A program made the translations under genes and the position numbers. A stretch of 57,463 nucleotides of DNA from a virus. Within the stretch, counting starts at the first letter, position 1, and every line of letters starts with the position of its first letter. The notes below the pieces were generated by a model that worked only from the letters and a program-made list of their open reading frames with translations, did not search any database and was not told the DNA's origin. Below are positions 14,760 to 24,083 of the stretch, piece after piece. The DNA lies in the IMG/VR virus record IMGVR_UViG_3300017763_000021, positions 1 to 57,463 of that record; one strand, 5' to 3'.

Positions 14760-15869
14760 ATGGCAAAGAAAGATTTTAGTTTTGAAGACATAAACTCAGA
14801 GTTAAAGACATTAAATCCAATGGGATCAATTATGGCTGACTCTACATTTAGTGAAGTTACAGAATGGATAGACACTGGTAACTATCACTTAAACGCATGT
14901 GTTAGTGGTTCACTATTTGGTGGATGGCCTAACAGTAGAACATGCTCAATAGCTGGACCATCAGGTACAGGTAAAACATTCTTAGTATTAAACTCTGTTA
15001 GAAAGGCAATTGAAATGGGTTACAATGTAATTTATTTTGATTCTGAAGCAGCAGTTGATAAAGATCAAATGGAAAAGTTTGGAATTGATGTAACGAAAGT
15101 TAATTACCAACCTATTAATACTGTTCAAGAATTTAGAACATCAGTTACTACACTTACTAGCAAAATGCAAGAAGTAAAACGTAATGGTGGAAAAACACCA
15201 AAGATCATGATGATTCTTGATTCTGCAGGTAACTTGGCAACACAAAAAGAAATTGACGATGCAAGATCAGGATCTGAGAAAGCAGATATGACCAGATCAA
15301 AGGTTCTAAAATCTATTTTTAGAATTATTATGACTCCACTTGCAGATCTTAAGATACCTTTTATTTTCACTAACCATACATATCAAACTCAAGATTTTAT
15401 ATCAAGACAGGTAGCTGGTGGTGGAACTGGACCAGAATATGCAGCATCTATTGTTTTATATCTAGGAAAGGCACAGCTTAAAGAGTCTAGCGGTGAAAAA
15501 GCAGGTATTATAGTAACAGCAAAACCTAACAAAAACAGATTCGCAAAACCACACAATATTAAATTCCATTTACATTTTACTGAAGGCATGAATGCATATG
15601 TTGGACTAGAGCAATATATTGATTGGGAAGATATAGGTATTACTAAAGGTATAATTGAAAAAGGCGAGAAAATCCCTAAGGCAACTTCAAGAAATTGGAT
15701 CTGTAAACATTTAGACAAAACAGTACCTAACAAAGAATTCTTTTCAGAAAAAGTGTTTACTCAAGAAGTCTTAGAGAAAATTGAAGAAAAGATTAAGCAC
15801 GTATTTAATTACAATACTGAAGAAAGAGAAATAGATTTAGATTCAATATTAGAAGAAGATGCAAATTAA
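14760..15869 (+). CDS. uvsX: UvsX RecA-like recombinase
   Basis: 369 residues. Walker A GPSGTGKT at 66-73, a YFDSEAAVD segment after it, Walker B-like MMILDSAGN, and the L2-like region TYQTQDFISRQVAGGGTGPEYAAS. The length matches T4 UvsX (391). It forms the presynaptic filament for strand exchange and recombination-dependent replication. Its own promoter and upstream terminator set it off as the head of the operon that continues through gp41, gp47 and gp46. Confidence 0.95.
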   Translation: MAKKDFSFEDINSELKTLNPMGSIMADSTFSEVTEWIDTGNYHLNACVSGSLFGGWPNSRTCSIAGPSGTGKTFLVLNSVRKAIEMGYNVIYFDSEAAVDKDQMEKFGIDVTKVNYQPINTVQEFRTSVTTLTSKMQEVKRNGGKTPKIMMILDSAGNLATQKEIDDARSGSEKADMTRSKVLKSIFRIIMTPLADLKIPFIFTNHTYQTQDFISRQVAGGGTGPEYAASIVLYLGKAQLKESSGEKAGIIVTAKPNKNRFAKPHNIKFHLHFTEGMNAYVGLEQYIDWEDIGITKGIIEKGEKIPKATSRNWICKHLDKTVPNKEFFSEKVFTQEVLEKIEEKIKHVFNYNTEEREIDLDSILEEDAN

Positions 15870-16158
15870 CCAGGATAATCTACCCATAAAATACATTATG
15901 GGCATTGAAAAAGATTTACCTGAATATCCAACGGGCTTCGATATACTTTACAAAGAGATTCAATTGTGTGTTAGAATGCCAGATAGACATAAGGGCAATT
16001 TTACACTACACGCCCTAAAAACATATAGGTTTCAAGAAACAGAAGAATCTAAATTGTTAGATTCTATAAACGATCTAGTAAATTTAGGTATAGTAGAAAC
16101 AGTAAATACCGAGAAAGGTAAACTTTCTTGGAAAATAATTCAAAATCCATTTCAATGA
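15859..16158 (+). CDS. Hypothetical protein, 99 aa, with winged-helix-like C-terminus
   Basis: Overlaps the end of uvsX by 11 bases. The C-terminal half (ESKLLDSINDLVNLGIVETVNTEKGKLSWKI) has the helix-turn-strand-strand pattern of a winged helix, including a GIVE-turn. DNA binding is therefore possible. An alternative ATG lies at 15898. Family not recognised. Confidence 0.6.
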   Translation: MQINQDNLPIKYIMGIEKDLPEYPTGFDILYKEIQLCVRMPDRHKGNFTLHALKTYRFQETEESKLLDSINDLVNLGIVETVNTEKGKLSWKIIQNPFQ

Positions 16159-16739
16159 TAACAATATTTGATAATTTTATAAAAGATGAATCGCTTTTAG
16201 AAGAGATACGATCTAACTTACCACATTTATTTAATGATCCGGGCGTATACAAGTGGTATGACGGATGGTTTAATAATTCTCCTGTAAATAACACTGCAAA
16301 GAAAATAATTAAACAGATATGGGGCGATGGGTGTCCAATAACTGAAATATTCAATATTTCAGGTTTTGAATATTGGACCGGGATTCAAGAAGCTAAAGAA
16401 ATGGGCGATGAATGGGAAGATAATTTGGAAATGCATTTTGATAAAGATGAAGCTTGGTTTGAAAAAACAGGAGAATTAAAAACACCTATAATCGGTTCTA
16501 TTTATTATCCAGATCAAGAAGAATTTGAAGGAGGTATGCTAGAAATTTACACTAATGGTGAAGAGAATCCACCTGAAATTGTTTACGCAAAACCAAATAG
16601 ATTAATAATATTCGACGCAGGAAAAGATGTACATAAGGTTACAGTTGTTACAAAAGGCCAGAGGCTAGCAATTGCCATAAATTTATGGGAAGAAATACCT
16701 TACAGTAAACAAATCGGTAAGTTTAACATAGAAGGATAA
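16155..16739 (+). CDS. 2-oxoglutarate/Fe(II)-dependent oxygenase
   Basis: 194 residues from an ATG in a 4-base ATGA overlap with the previous gene; a TTG start at 16128 would add nine unlikely residues. The facial triad is H94-x-D96 (MHFDKD) and H160 (DVHKV), with the 2OG-binding Arg at R170, ten residues after the distal His, as in the prolyl-4-hydroxylase superfamily. GSIYYP and EGGMLEIY are typical strands. Such oxygenases are common in marine T4-like phages, with unknown protein or nucleic-acid targets. Location inside the replication operon makes a DNA or replisome substrate worth considering. Confidence 0.85.
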   Translation: MITIFDNFIKDESLLEEIRSNLPHLFNDPGVYKWYDGWFNNSPVNNTAKKIIKQIWGDGCPITEIFNISGFEYWTGIQEAKEMGDEWEDNLEMHFDKDEAWFEKTGELKTPIIGSIYYPDQEEFEGGMLEIYTNGEENPPEIVYAKPNRLIIFDAGKDVHKVTVVTKGQRLAIAINLWEEIPYSKQIGKFNIEG

Positions 16740-16749
16740 ACAATAATAT

Positions 16750-18066
16750 ATGCAATTCGGTCAAGATTTTGAAAAAATATTCTTTAGGTTATCTTTAGTA
16801 AAGCCTAAATACTTACAAGCTATTAATAAAGGCTTTTATACATCTGAAGAAATAGATCTATTAAGTTATTTGTCTAATAAGTTTTATGATAAATTCCATG
16901 AGACTCCAAGTAAGGATCAGTTATGGTTATTAATAGGCAGACATCCAAGAGCTAAAGAAAAAATCAATGAAGATTTACTAGATTTAATTTTTAAAACGGA
17001 TCTTGACCAATACGATGAAGAATGGTTAACTACTACAGCTGAATCTTGGATTAAATGGCGCACATTTGACACCACACTAATAGATACTATAGAATTTATT
17101 AAGACTACTAAGGTAACACCTGAGAACGCAGATACTGTGATCCAAAAGGTTAAAGGTCTTATTAATGATAGAAACAATATATCATTTAACTCTGATCTTG
17201 GATTAGATTTCTTTGATGTTGATGCACATGATCAAAAAGAAACAGAAAAGGTAAGTTCAGGATATAATTTTATAGATAGAATGTTAGGTGGCGGATATGA
17301 CAAGGGAGGTAATCTTATTGTATATGCAGGTGAGCAAAATATTGGTAAATCAATATACTTAGCAAATGATGCAGCTAATTTTGTAAAAATGGGAACTAAC
17401 ACTGTAGTAATTACTGCAGAAATGGCAGCTCACAAATTTATAAAAAGAATTGGATCAAATTTACTTAGTGTTAACATAGGTGAGTATGCTGAGAAAGCAA
17501 AATCCAAAGATCATATTAAAAGAAGGTTAGAAACAGTGGGTGATGGATTCACACCGCCTGGACAATTATTCATTAAGCAAATGCCAACATCACAGGCTAC
17601 CGTATTAGATATTGAAGCATATGTTAGCCAAATTGAAGAAGAACGTCAAATAAAAATAGGTGCAGTGGTAATTGACTATATTAATATCCTTGCCAATTAT
17701 AGAAATCTAAATACTGAAAATACTTATATGAAGATTAAGCAAATTGCAGAAGATCTTAGAGCTATGGGTATTAGGAATGATTGGTTAATAGTTACTGCAA
17801 CACAGATAAACAGAAATGGCTATAACTCTTCAGATATTTCAATGACAGACATTGCAGAATCAGCTGGACTTTCTCATACAGCAGATATGATGTTTGGTAT
17901 TATTCAAGATGATTTAATGAGAGCAAATTCAGAGTATTGGTTAAAGGTCTTAAAAATCAGAGATGGTGAAGGTAAAGGCACTAAATGTAAATTGAATATT
18001 AATTGGAATTACATGAGACTTATCGAGACCGACGACATTACTAATTCAAACTTACACGGAATATAA
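16750..18066 (+). CDS. 41: Replicative DNA helicase (gp41-like)
   Basis: 438 residues. An N-terminal helical domain (1-165) is followed by a RecA-type core: GYNFIDRMLGGGY leading to Walker A AGEQNIGKS (193-201), Walker B-like GAVVIDYINIL, and TATQINRNGY as the sensor. This matches DnaB/gp41 hexameric helicases. It unwinds DNA 5' to 3' on the lagging strand. A gp61 primase is not seen in the window. Confidence 0.92.
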   Translation: MQFGQDFEKIFFRLSLVKPKYLQAINKGFYTSEEIDLLSYLSNKFYDKFHETPSKDQLWLLIGRHPRAKEKINEDLLDLIFKTDLDQYDEEWLTTTAESWIKWRTFDTTLIDTIEFIKTTKVTPENADTVIQKVKGLINDRNNISFNSDLGLDFFDVDAHDQKETEKVSSGYNFIDRMLGGGYDKGGNLIVYAGEQNIGKSIYLANDAANFVKMGTNTVVITAEMAAHKFIKRIGSNLLSVNIGEYAEKAKSKDHIKRRLETVGDGFTPPGQLFIKQMPTSQATVLDIEAYVSQIEEERQIKIGAVVIDYINILANYRNLNTENTYMKIKQIAEDLRAMGIRNDWLIVTATQINRNGYNSSDISMTDIAESAGLSHTADMMFGIIQDDLMRANSEYWLKVLKIRDGEGKGTKCKLNINWNYMRLIETDDITNSNLHGI

Positions 18067-18075
18067 AAAAATACT

Positions 18076-18513
18076 ATGGCAGCAAACGACAAAATATTTA
18101 ACAATTCATTCGACGCACCCGACTTCGAATTAACAGACATAACCTTTGATCTAGATCCTAATTTTAAGGACAATAGGGATGAAGAAATAAAAATTCACTT
18201 CGACATGATCGCTACTAAGATCCATGGGTTAATAGAATCATCTAGATTTAAAAGCTTTAATAAAGTAGATGATTTAGGAAGATGTAATAAACTAAAGAAA
18301 TCAGATATTAATGATGTGTACGGATATATCTCGGATGAGATGGCTGCTAAATTTAGCCGTATAGATCTATTCAGTGAACTTTGTGTTTATTTCGACATTA
18401 ACCCAACCAAATTTTATAGCTCGCTCTCTAATGTATACAAAGAAGATCTTATACAAGAATTAGATAAGAAAACAGGAATTTTAGGAAAAAAGAACATTAA
18501 TAAATTATTTTAA
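18076..18513 (+). CDS. Possible late-transcription coactivator (gp33-like)
   Basis: 145 residues, with an acidic N-terminus (~1-35), a central part and a helical C-terminal segment (SRIDLFSELCVYFDINPTKF...EDLIQEL) that resembles the gp33 type of marine T4-like phages as I remember it. The end INKLF could be a clamp-binding tail, as T4 gp33 and gp55 both carry one. The call is tentative; another DNA-metabolism accessory factor is possible. TAA and the following ATG share a base. Confidence 0.4.
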   Translation: MAANDKIFNNSFDAPDFELTDITFDLDPNFKDNRDEEIKIHFDMIATKIHGLIESSRFKSFNKVDDLGRCNKLKKSDINDVYGYISDEMAAKFSRIDLFSELCVYFDINPTKFYSSLSNVYKEDLIQELDKKTGILGKKNINKLF

Positions 18514-19628
18514 TGATTGATCAAAAGACGTTAGGTCAAGAGGTCAATAGAGTTTGGGTTCTTGGCGATTTGCATTTTGGCGTAAGAGCCAATTCAATGG
18601 AGTGGCTAGATATTCAAAAAGATTTCTTTGAGAATTTATTTATACCTACATTAAAAGAACATGTAAAACCTGGAGATGTCCTAGTACAAGTAGGTGATAC
18701 ATTTGATAATAGACAATCAATCAATATCAAAGTATTAAATTATGCAGTTAATCTATTTGAAAGACTAGGTGCAATATTGCCAGTCCACGTTATATGTGGT
18801 AATCACGATATATGGGCTAAAAAATCGAATGAGATAACATCGATCGATAGTTTAAAATGGATTCCTAATGTTCAGATCTATAAAGAACCTGAATTATTAA
18901 ATTGGAATAATAGAAAGGTATTAATGATGCCATGGAGAAGAGACGCAGAACATGAAACACAAACTCTAGCAGATTTTCCACAAACAGATATTGTATTTTG
19001 CCATTCTGAAGTTAAGGGCATTTATCTTAACGCTAAAGTTAAGAACGAACATGGTACAGATTCTAATGTATATGATAAATACACACGAGTATACTCAGGA
19101 CACATCCACTTTAGACAAGAACGTGGTAAGTTATTAATGGTTGGAACACCATATCAGTTGACCAGATCTGACGCAAATAACTCTAAGGGCTTTGATCTTG
19201 TAGATTTATCAAATATGGAAGAATCATTTTTTGAGAATTATATTTCCCCTAAATTTCTTAAGTATAATGTAACACAATTATTTGACATTACTTTAGGAAC
19301 ATTTAAATCACAAATTAAAAATAACTTCGTTGATCTATTTGTACCTAGCCAGATAGCTACGACAAATGCGCTTAGTCAATTGATTAATAAAATACAACAT
19401 ATTAGTCGTAAATTAGAGCCAAATATTTATCAAGAAGAAAATTACATTGATAAAGACTTTCATGACATAGAAGAAATAGAAGAGATGTATAAAAATTACA
19501 ATATCTTGAATCTATGCGACATGTATGTTGATAGTATAGGCGATGACGAAGAGATGAAACAAAAGCTTAAAGCAAAGTTAAAACAATTGTACACTCAATG
19601 TGCATACAACTACGATACTGAAGCATGA
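18513..19628 (+). CDS. 47: Recombination exonuclease subunit gp47 (SbcD/Mre11-like)
   Basis: 371 residues (T4 gp47: 339). Calcineurin-like metallophosphatase motifs are visible in order: GDLHFG (18-23), GDTFDNR (61-67), GNHD (96-99), CHSE, and GHIHFRQ. It pairs with gp46 to process DNA ends for recombination and host DNA breakdown. Overlaps gp46 by four bases. Confidence 0.95.
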   Translation: MIDQKTLGQEVNRVWVLGDLHFGVRANSMEWLDIQKDFFENLFIPTLKEHVKPGDVLVQVGDTFDNRQSINIKVLNYAVNLFERLGAILPVHVICGNHDIWAKKSNEITSIDSLKWIPNVQIYKEPELLNWNNRKVLMMPWRRDAEHETQTLADFPQTDIVFCHSEVKGIYLNAKVKNEHGTDSNVYDKYTRVYSGHIHFRQERGKLLMVGTPYQLTRSDANNSKGFDLVDLSNMEESFFENYISPKFLKYNVTQLFDITLGTFKSQIKNNFVDLFVPSQIATTNALSQLINKIQHISRKLEPNIYQEENYIDKDFHDIEEIEEMYKNYNILNLCDMYVDSIGDDEEMKQKLKAKLKQLYTQCAYNYDTEA

Positions 19629-21295
19629 GAATAGATTTTATAGAATTTAAGAACTTCGCAAGTTATGGAAACCAATTACAGAGAATAGACTTTGAAAAAA
19701 CAAATTCAGAATTATTCTTAACGCTTGGTAAAAACGGTGATGGTAAAACTACTATTGCTAACGCCATGATATATGCTCTTTATGGTAAAGTAGAAGGTGT
19801 TAAATTATCAGATTTACCAAATAGGATTAACAAAGAACTTTATGTACGTATAGGTTTAAAATGTGGTGCACTACACATAGAAATAGAAAGAGGTTTAATG
19901 CCAAATAAATTTAGTGTTAAATTAAATGGAGTTGAATTTGATAAAGCAGGTAAAAAATCTGTACAAGACTATTTAGAAGAAGAAGTATTTGGTATTCCAT
20001 ATCATGTGTTTAAAAACATAATTATTTTATCAGTAAATGATTTTAAATCATTTTTAACGATGTCTAATCAAGATAAAAAACAAATTATCGATAAAATGTT
20101 TGGTTTTTCTATTCTTAACGATATGCAACGTCAAATAAAGGACGAGCGTAGACAGGTTAAGATGGACATTGATTCATATGAAAGTGAACTTAATGAAATA
20201 ATGAATTCTATTGGCTCCGTTAGAGGCAGACTAAACACTCTTTTAGAAGAATCAAATACTGCTAATAAATCAAAAATAGAAGAATTAAAAACAAATTTAT
20301 TATCACTAAAGTCTAGTGTAGAATCATTAGACGCAGAGCGAACAAGTGCTGAAGGTGAAATGAATGCATTTAATACACAATACAACGATAAACATTCTGA
20401 CGCTAAAGATATTAAAAGAGAAATAGATTATCTAAATAAAAAACTCAAACTATATGAAAGTGGTCATTGTCCAACATGTGAAACCAAATTAGATACCGAA
20501 TGGCATGATAACCAAAAGTGTGAATTTGAAGAAAATATCAAAACCAATATGGACAGTATCAAATCTCTTAAAACAGAGATGGATGTTTTATCAGAAAAAG
20601 TAACAGGTGCAAGAGAATCAAAATTAGAATTAGAAGGACAAATTTCAGATCACAAAGTTACGATGCGAGGCCTTAAAGGTGAATTAATGAAATTAAAGAG
20701 TACTTCGGGTGGTAAAGACTTTGATCATTTAAGAAATCTTATTACAGAGTTTGAAGAAAAAGAAGCCACTAAATCCAAAAGCAAAGACACATTAAATGGT
20801 GACTATAGTTTTATGGAAGTAGTAGAACAAATATTAGGAGAAGATGGTGTGAAGAACTTAGCTGTTAAAACTATTTTACCAGGTCTTAATACTAATATAG
20901 CTGCTATGGCTCAAACCATGCACTTACAATTTCATATTAGATTTGATGAAAAGTTTAATTGTATTATTAATCACTTAGGTGAAGATATTAATCCAATGAC
21001 ATTATCTACTGGTGAAAGAAAGAAAGCAGATTTTATTATCATCATTGCAATCATTAAGATATTAAAATTAAGATTTCCACAATTAAATATGCTGTTCTTA
21101 GACGAGTTGCTATCTTCAGTAGATCATGATGGTGTCTATAATATTCTTAAGATATTAAATCAAGTTATTAAAGAAAACAAAATAAATACATTTGTCATAA
21201 ATCACACAGTACTGCCACATGAAATCTTTGATAAAAAGATTCAGATATACAGAGAAAATGGCTTTTCAAAATTATCTATAGAAAGCATAGAATAA
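19625..21295 (+). CDS. 46: Recombination exonuclease subunit gp46 (SbcC/Rad50-like)
   Basis: 556 residues (T4 gp46: 560). Walker A GKNGDGKTT (35-43), a coiled-coil middle with the zinc hook CPTC at about 282-285, the signature LSTGERKKADF and Walker B MLFLDELLSSVD near the C-terminus. It forms the ATPase arm of the gp46/47 complex. Confidence 0.95.
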   Translation: MRIDFIEFKNFASYGNQLQRIDFEKTNSELFLTLGKNGDGKTTIANAMIYALYGKVEGVKLSDLPNRINKELYVRIGLKCGALHIEIERGLMPNKFSVKLNGVEFDKAGKKSVQDYLEEEVFGIPYHVFKNIIILSVNDFKSFLTMSNQDKKQIIDKMFGFSILNDMQRQIKDERRQVKMDIDSYESELNEIMNSIGSVRGRLNTLLEESNTANKSKIEELKTNLLSLKSSVESLDAERTSAEGEMNAFNTQYNDKHSDAKDIKREIDYLNKKLKLYESGHCPTCETKLDTEWHDNQKCEFEENIKTNMDSIKSLKTEMDVLSEKVTGARESKLELEGQISDHKVTMRGLKGELMKLKSTSGGKDFDHLRNLITEFEEKEATKSKSKDTLNGDYSFMEVVEQILGEDGVKNLAVKTILPGLNTNIAAMAQTMHLQFHIRFDEKFNCIINHLGEDINPMTLSTGERKKADFIIIIAIIKILKLRFPQLNMLFLDELLSSVDHDGVYNILKILNQVIKENKINTFVINHTVLPHEIFDKKIQIYRENGFSKLSIESIE

Positions 21296-21301
21296 TATTA
21301 T

Positions 21302-21310
21302 GATATATAG
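21302..21310 (+). promoter_or_regulatory. Late-type promoter (GATATATAG)
   Basis: This is the first of the recurring GATATATAA/G elements. It lies just after the last replication gene and 29 bases before the GTG start of the gp15-like gene, marking the switch to structural genes. Confidence 0.55.
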
Positions 21311-21339
21311 AATAACTATTAAATATATAATTTAACTAA

Positions 21340-22395
21340 GTGGCTACGTATAATCTTAAATACAACAAAGACGATAGTGTTATCAGACATATTATTATAG
21401 GTCTATTAGCAGATCTTAATAGTAAATTAAGTTTTAAAAGACAATTAAGCAACGATAATAGAGTTATCATTGATGTGCCGTTTTTTTACTCGGTAAGTGG
21501 TGATGAGAACTTTTTAAAAGATGCCTTTTTATTTTCTAATGCTAACGGAATTGGATGTGATCCAGATGGAGAATATGCAGATGGAAATTATGATAAAGTA
21601 CCAAGGGGTATTGTAAACCTAACTTCATTCGCAGTAGATCCTTCTAAACTAGTTAATAAAAGAAATTTAGGTAACTATAACAGGATCAATGACGAAGGAT
21701 TTATGGAAGGTTTTGTTGCAGAATTTCAAATGATTCCAGTTGTCGTCGGTGTCGATATTGAAATTTTAGTTTCTAGCCAGTTAGATTTATTTAAAGTAAC
21801 TGAAGCATTAATTAAAAAAATGTATAAGGCTAATTTCTATCATGTAGATGCTGGACATATTGAAGACGGAACTTATAGAATAAGCTCTCAATATATGATG
21901 CCAGATGATTACACACAAGAAAGACCAGTTGAATATGGTTTTGACGATAAGGGTAATCATAAAGTAACATTCTCGCTAGAGATAAACTCATTTCTCCCTG
22001 ACTTTAATTTTGAAGAAGATCAAATTAGAAAATACACTACAGATTACTTTGCACTTGGTGCAATTGGCGATTATGTAGATCCTAATGGATTTATTTCAGG
22101 TGTACCAATTGGTCACATATATTGTGATAATGGAACAGGTGCAAAATGGGAATATAATGGAACAGCTTGGGTTCAAATAGGTTTATGTGGAGATGACGAG
22201 AATCAAACACTTGGTGAGAAACTAGAAACAAAAGAAGAGGTTGTTAATATAACCAGAAGAAGAAAACAAAGCAACAGAATGTTTACTCTTGGTAACTCTT
22301 CGATAAACTTAGAAGATAAACTAACAGATCAAGAAAGAACAATGTTAGGCGATAATTATAACGTCACAGGGCGTGACTTACCATTCGAAGAATAA
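21340..22395 (+). CDS. 15: Tail sheath stabiliser (gp15-like)
   Basis: 351 residues starting at GTG. The N-terminus (IRHIIIGLLADLNSKLSFKRQ...IIDVPFFYS) follows T4 gp15 (FRRYATLMGDLFSNIQIKRQ...VPITYAS), and the strand pattern FQMIPVVVGVDIEILVSS...VTEALIKKMY fits its central part. An extra WEYNGTAWVQIG module near residues 268-280 resembles small beta modules of fibres and is absent from T4. It would terminate the sheath at the neck. Confidence 0.6.
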   Translation: MATYNLKYNKDDSVIRHIIIGLLADLNSKLSFKRQLSNDNRVIIDVPFFYSVSGDENFLKDAFLFSNANGIGCDPDGEYADGNYDKVPRGIVNLTSFAVDPSKLVNKRNLGNYNRINDEGFMEGFVAEFQMIPVVVGVDIEILVSSQLDLFKVTEALIKKMYKANFYHVDAGHIEDGTYRISSQYMMPDDYTQERPVEYGFDDKGNHKVTFSLEINSFLPDFNFEEDQIRKYTTDYFALGAIGDYVDPNGFISGVPIGHIYCDNGTGAKWEYNGTAWVQIGLCGDDENQTLGEKLETKEEVVNITRRRKQSNRMFTLGNSSINLEDKLTDQERTMLGDNYNVTGRDLPFEE

Positions 22396-22401
22396 AAGAA
22401 T

Positions 22402-22410
22402 GATATATAA
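22402..22410 (+). promoter_or_regulatory. Late-type promoter (GATATATAA)
   Basis: Perfect copy of the late consensus, with its last base 24 bases before the ATG at 22435. Confidence 0.6.
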
Positions 22411-22434
22411 AGTAAATAAAAAATCTTAAACAAG

Positions 22435-23622
22435 ATGGCAAAATTAAATAAAAACATTATTTCACCAGTATTAGAGCATACAAACGGGTATGTTTTCAAT
22501 GTTGCTGGCCAAAATTTCAAAGTAGTTGGAAGCCACATAGGTATGTTCAATGAATCAAATTCGGCTTTCGCAGATTTACTTTCTGGTCAGAAAATGTTTA
22601 ACATCAGTGAAACCACTGTTGATTTCATATATGACTATAATAGAAGAAGCATAGTTTCTTCAATAGACGAAAATGCATTCGATAACTTTAATAAAACACT
22701 AGAGGCTCAAGAAAAATTAGCGTTTCTAAAAGAAAGTACTAAAACTGTAAAATTAGGAGGAGGATCTAGCGCAGATGCTTTAAACGAAGCAAAGAATGAA
22801 GTGGCTCTTTTAGAAGCATTTCTTTCTACAATGAATAAATCTCCTAGAGGAATAAAGTTTACATACAACGTTAACGAAAATACATATTTTGCAAATAATG
22901 TTGAGTTATTAAATCACAGTAATTCTATAGTAGAAACAATCGTGGCTTCAGGTTATATCAAATACCAAGATAAATCGTTATTTAGTTTATTTGAAAATAC
23001 TTGTAAAAACCACGGATCTTACAAAAGATTAGATTTCTTAGTAGAGTCAAAATCTAATAACATATCTGTTACTACTATGAAAGCAGGGCATAACGTATAT
23101 GTTTGGAGAATGAATGAAACTACGACTCTTGGTAAATTTAGTAAACTTTTACCAGATACTGCAATAGAATACGTAGCAGAACAGACAGGTGCTGATGTAA
23201 CGTATTTAGTTGAAGATTTATTAGAATCATTTTCAGAAAGAAGAGAAGCTAAAAGAAATAAGATTTCACTAATGCACGAAATGATTGCTTTCTTAAAGGA
23301 TCAAAAGGGTAGAATTGCCGAAGCAGATAGAAATCTTCCAGATATTAAAGCAGCTGATAATTTAATTAACACTGAAATCACTAGATTAAGTGAAGAACTT
23401 ACAGATGCACAAAACGAAGAATTACTTGGACTTTCTGATGGTTATCTAGATGCTACAGTTTCTAGAGAAGCAGAAGGTTTAAAAGAAGGTGATCCTATTA
23501 AAGTTGATGCAGTAGAATATGCTTCAGCTGGAAAAGACGACACATTAACTGTTTTTGCAAACGACGAACCTCTTAGAATTGAGAAATTCAAAGTTGCATT
23601 AGAAGCAGGTGCAGGAGTTTAA
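22435..23622 (+). CDS. Late protein of unknown function, 395 aa
   Basis: Not recognised. The protein is soluble, with a beta-rich N-terminal half, a helical segment around 240-330 (SFSERREAKRNKISLMHEMIAFL) and a polar tail. It has its own late promoter and terminator, and is placed between gp15 and gp55, so a virion or assembly role is likely. Confidence 0.8.
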   Translation: MAKLNKNIISPVLEHTNGYVFNVAGQNFKVVGSHIGMFNESNSAFADLLSGQKMFNISETTVDFIYDYNRRSIVSSIDENAFDNFNKTLEAQEKLAFLKESTKTVKLGGGSSADALNEAKNEVALLEAFLSTMNKSPRGIKFTYNVNENTYFANNVELLNHSNSIVETIVASGYIKYQDKSLFSLFENTCKNHGSYKRLDFLVESKSNNISVTTMKAGHNVYVWRMNETTTLGKFSKLLPDTAIEYVAEQTGADVTYLVEDLLESFSERREAKRNKISLMHEMIAFLKDQKGRIAEADRNLPDIKAADNLINTEITRLSEELTDAQNEELLGLSDGYLDATVSREAEGLKEGDPIKVDAVEYASAGKDDTLTVFANDEPLRIEKFKVALEAGAGV

Positions 23623-23648
23623 TACTCATATATAAATTATTAATTGAA

Positions 23649-23676
23649 GCCCGTTTGGAAACAAATGGGCTTTTTT
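23649..23676 (+). terminator. Intrinsic terminator
   Basis: 8-bp stem GCCCGTTT (23649-23656) / AAATGGGC (23663-23670) with a 6-base loop and a six-T run. The loop GGAAAC is also the -35-like box of the next promoter. Confidence 0.85.
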
Positions 23677-23685
23677 GTGTATAAA
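23657..23685 (+). promoter_or_regulatory. Middle-type promoter of gp55 (GGAAAC-N17-TATAAA), nested in a terminator
   Basis: GGAAAC (23657-23662) is the terminator loop; TATAAA is at 23680-23685 after exactly 17 bases, and the ATG of the late sigma gene is 21 bases further. Confidence 0.5.
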
Positions 23686-23705
23686 CTTAAACTAAAAGTA
23701 ATTAA

Positions 23706-24083
23706 ATGCCTAGAAAAAAGAATTACCTCAATAACAAAGATCTTTATAATGCAATAGTAGAATCTAAAGATCAAGATAAGTTAACACCTACCGCAGAGAA
23801 GATGTTAATATTACTTGCAGAAAGAGCAATAAATAAATTAACATATGTAAATAGCGACGACAGAGACGATTGTTTACAATTTGCCATGTTAGATTTACTA
23901 AAATACTGGCGTAATTTCAACCCTAAGTATACCAACGCATTTGCATATTTTACAGAGATAGCAAAAAGAGGATATGCGAAAGGTTGGAATAAAATACACC
24001 CACAAAAATATAAAAACACACTTTCTATGGATAAGATTTCTTCAAAGGATTCTAGCGGAGATGGTGGAATGTTCAATATCTAA
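23706..24083 (+). CDS. 55: Late-transcription sigma factor (gp55-like)
   Basis: 125 residues (T4 gp55: 185). YLNNKDLYNAIVESK at the N-terminus, then SDDRDDCLQFAMLDLLKYWRNFNPKYTNAFAYFTEIAKRG matching gp55 region 2-like helices, and a basic KYKNTLSMDKI. gp55 directs host RNA polymerase to late promoters; the target here would be the GATATATAA elements in front of capsid and tail genes. Its own promoter is of the middle type, as expected for a factor needed before late transcription. Confidence 0.8.
   Translation: MPRKKNYLNNKDLYNAIVESKDQDKLTPTAEKMLILLAERAINKLTYVNSDDRDDCLQFAMLDLLKYWRNFNPKYTNAFAYFTEIAKRGYAKGWNKIHPQKYKNTLSMDKISSKDSSGDGGMFNI

Noticed and set aside
23627-23641. CATATATAAATTATT as a late promoter
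   Set aside because: It lacks the leading G and is followed within 25 bases by a terminator, so it would drive no gene.
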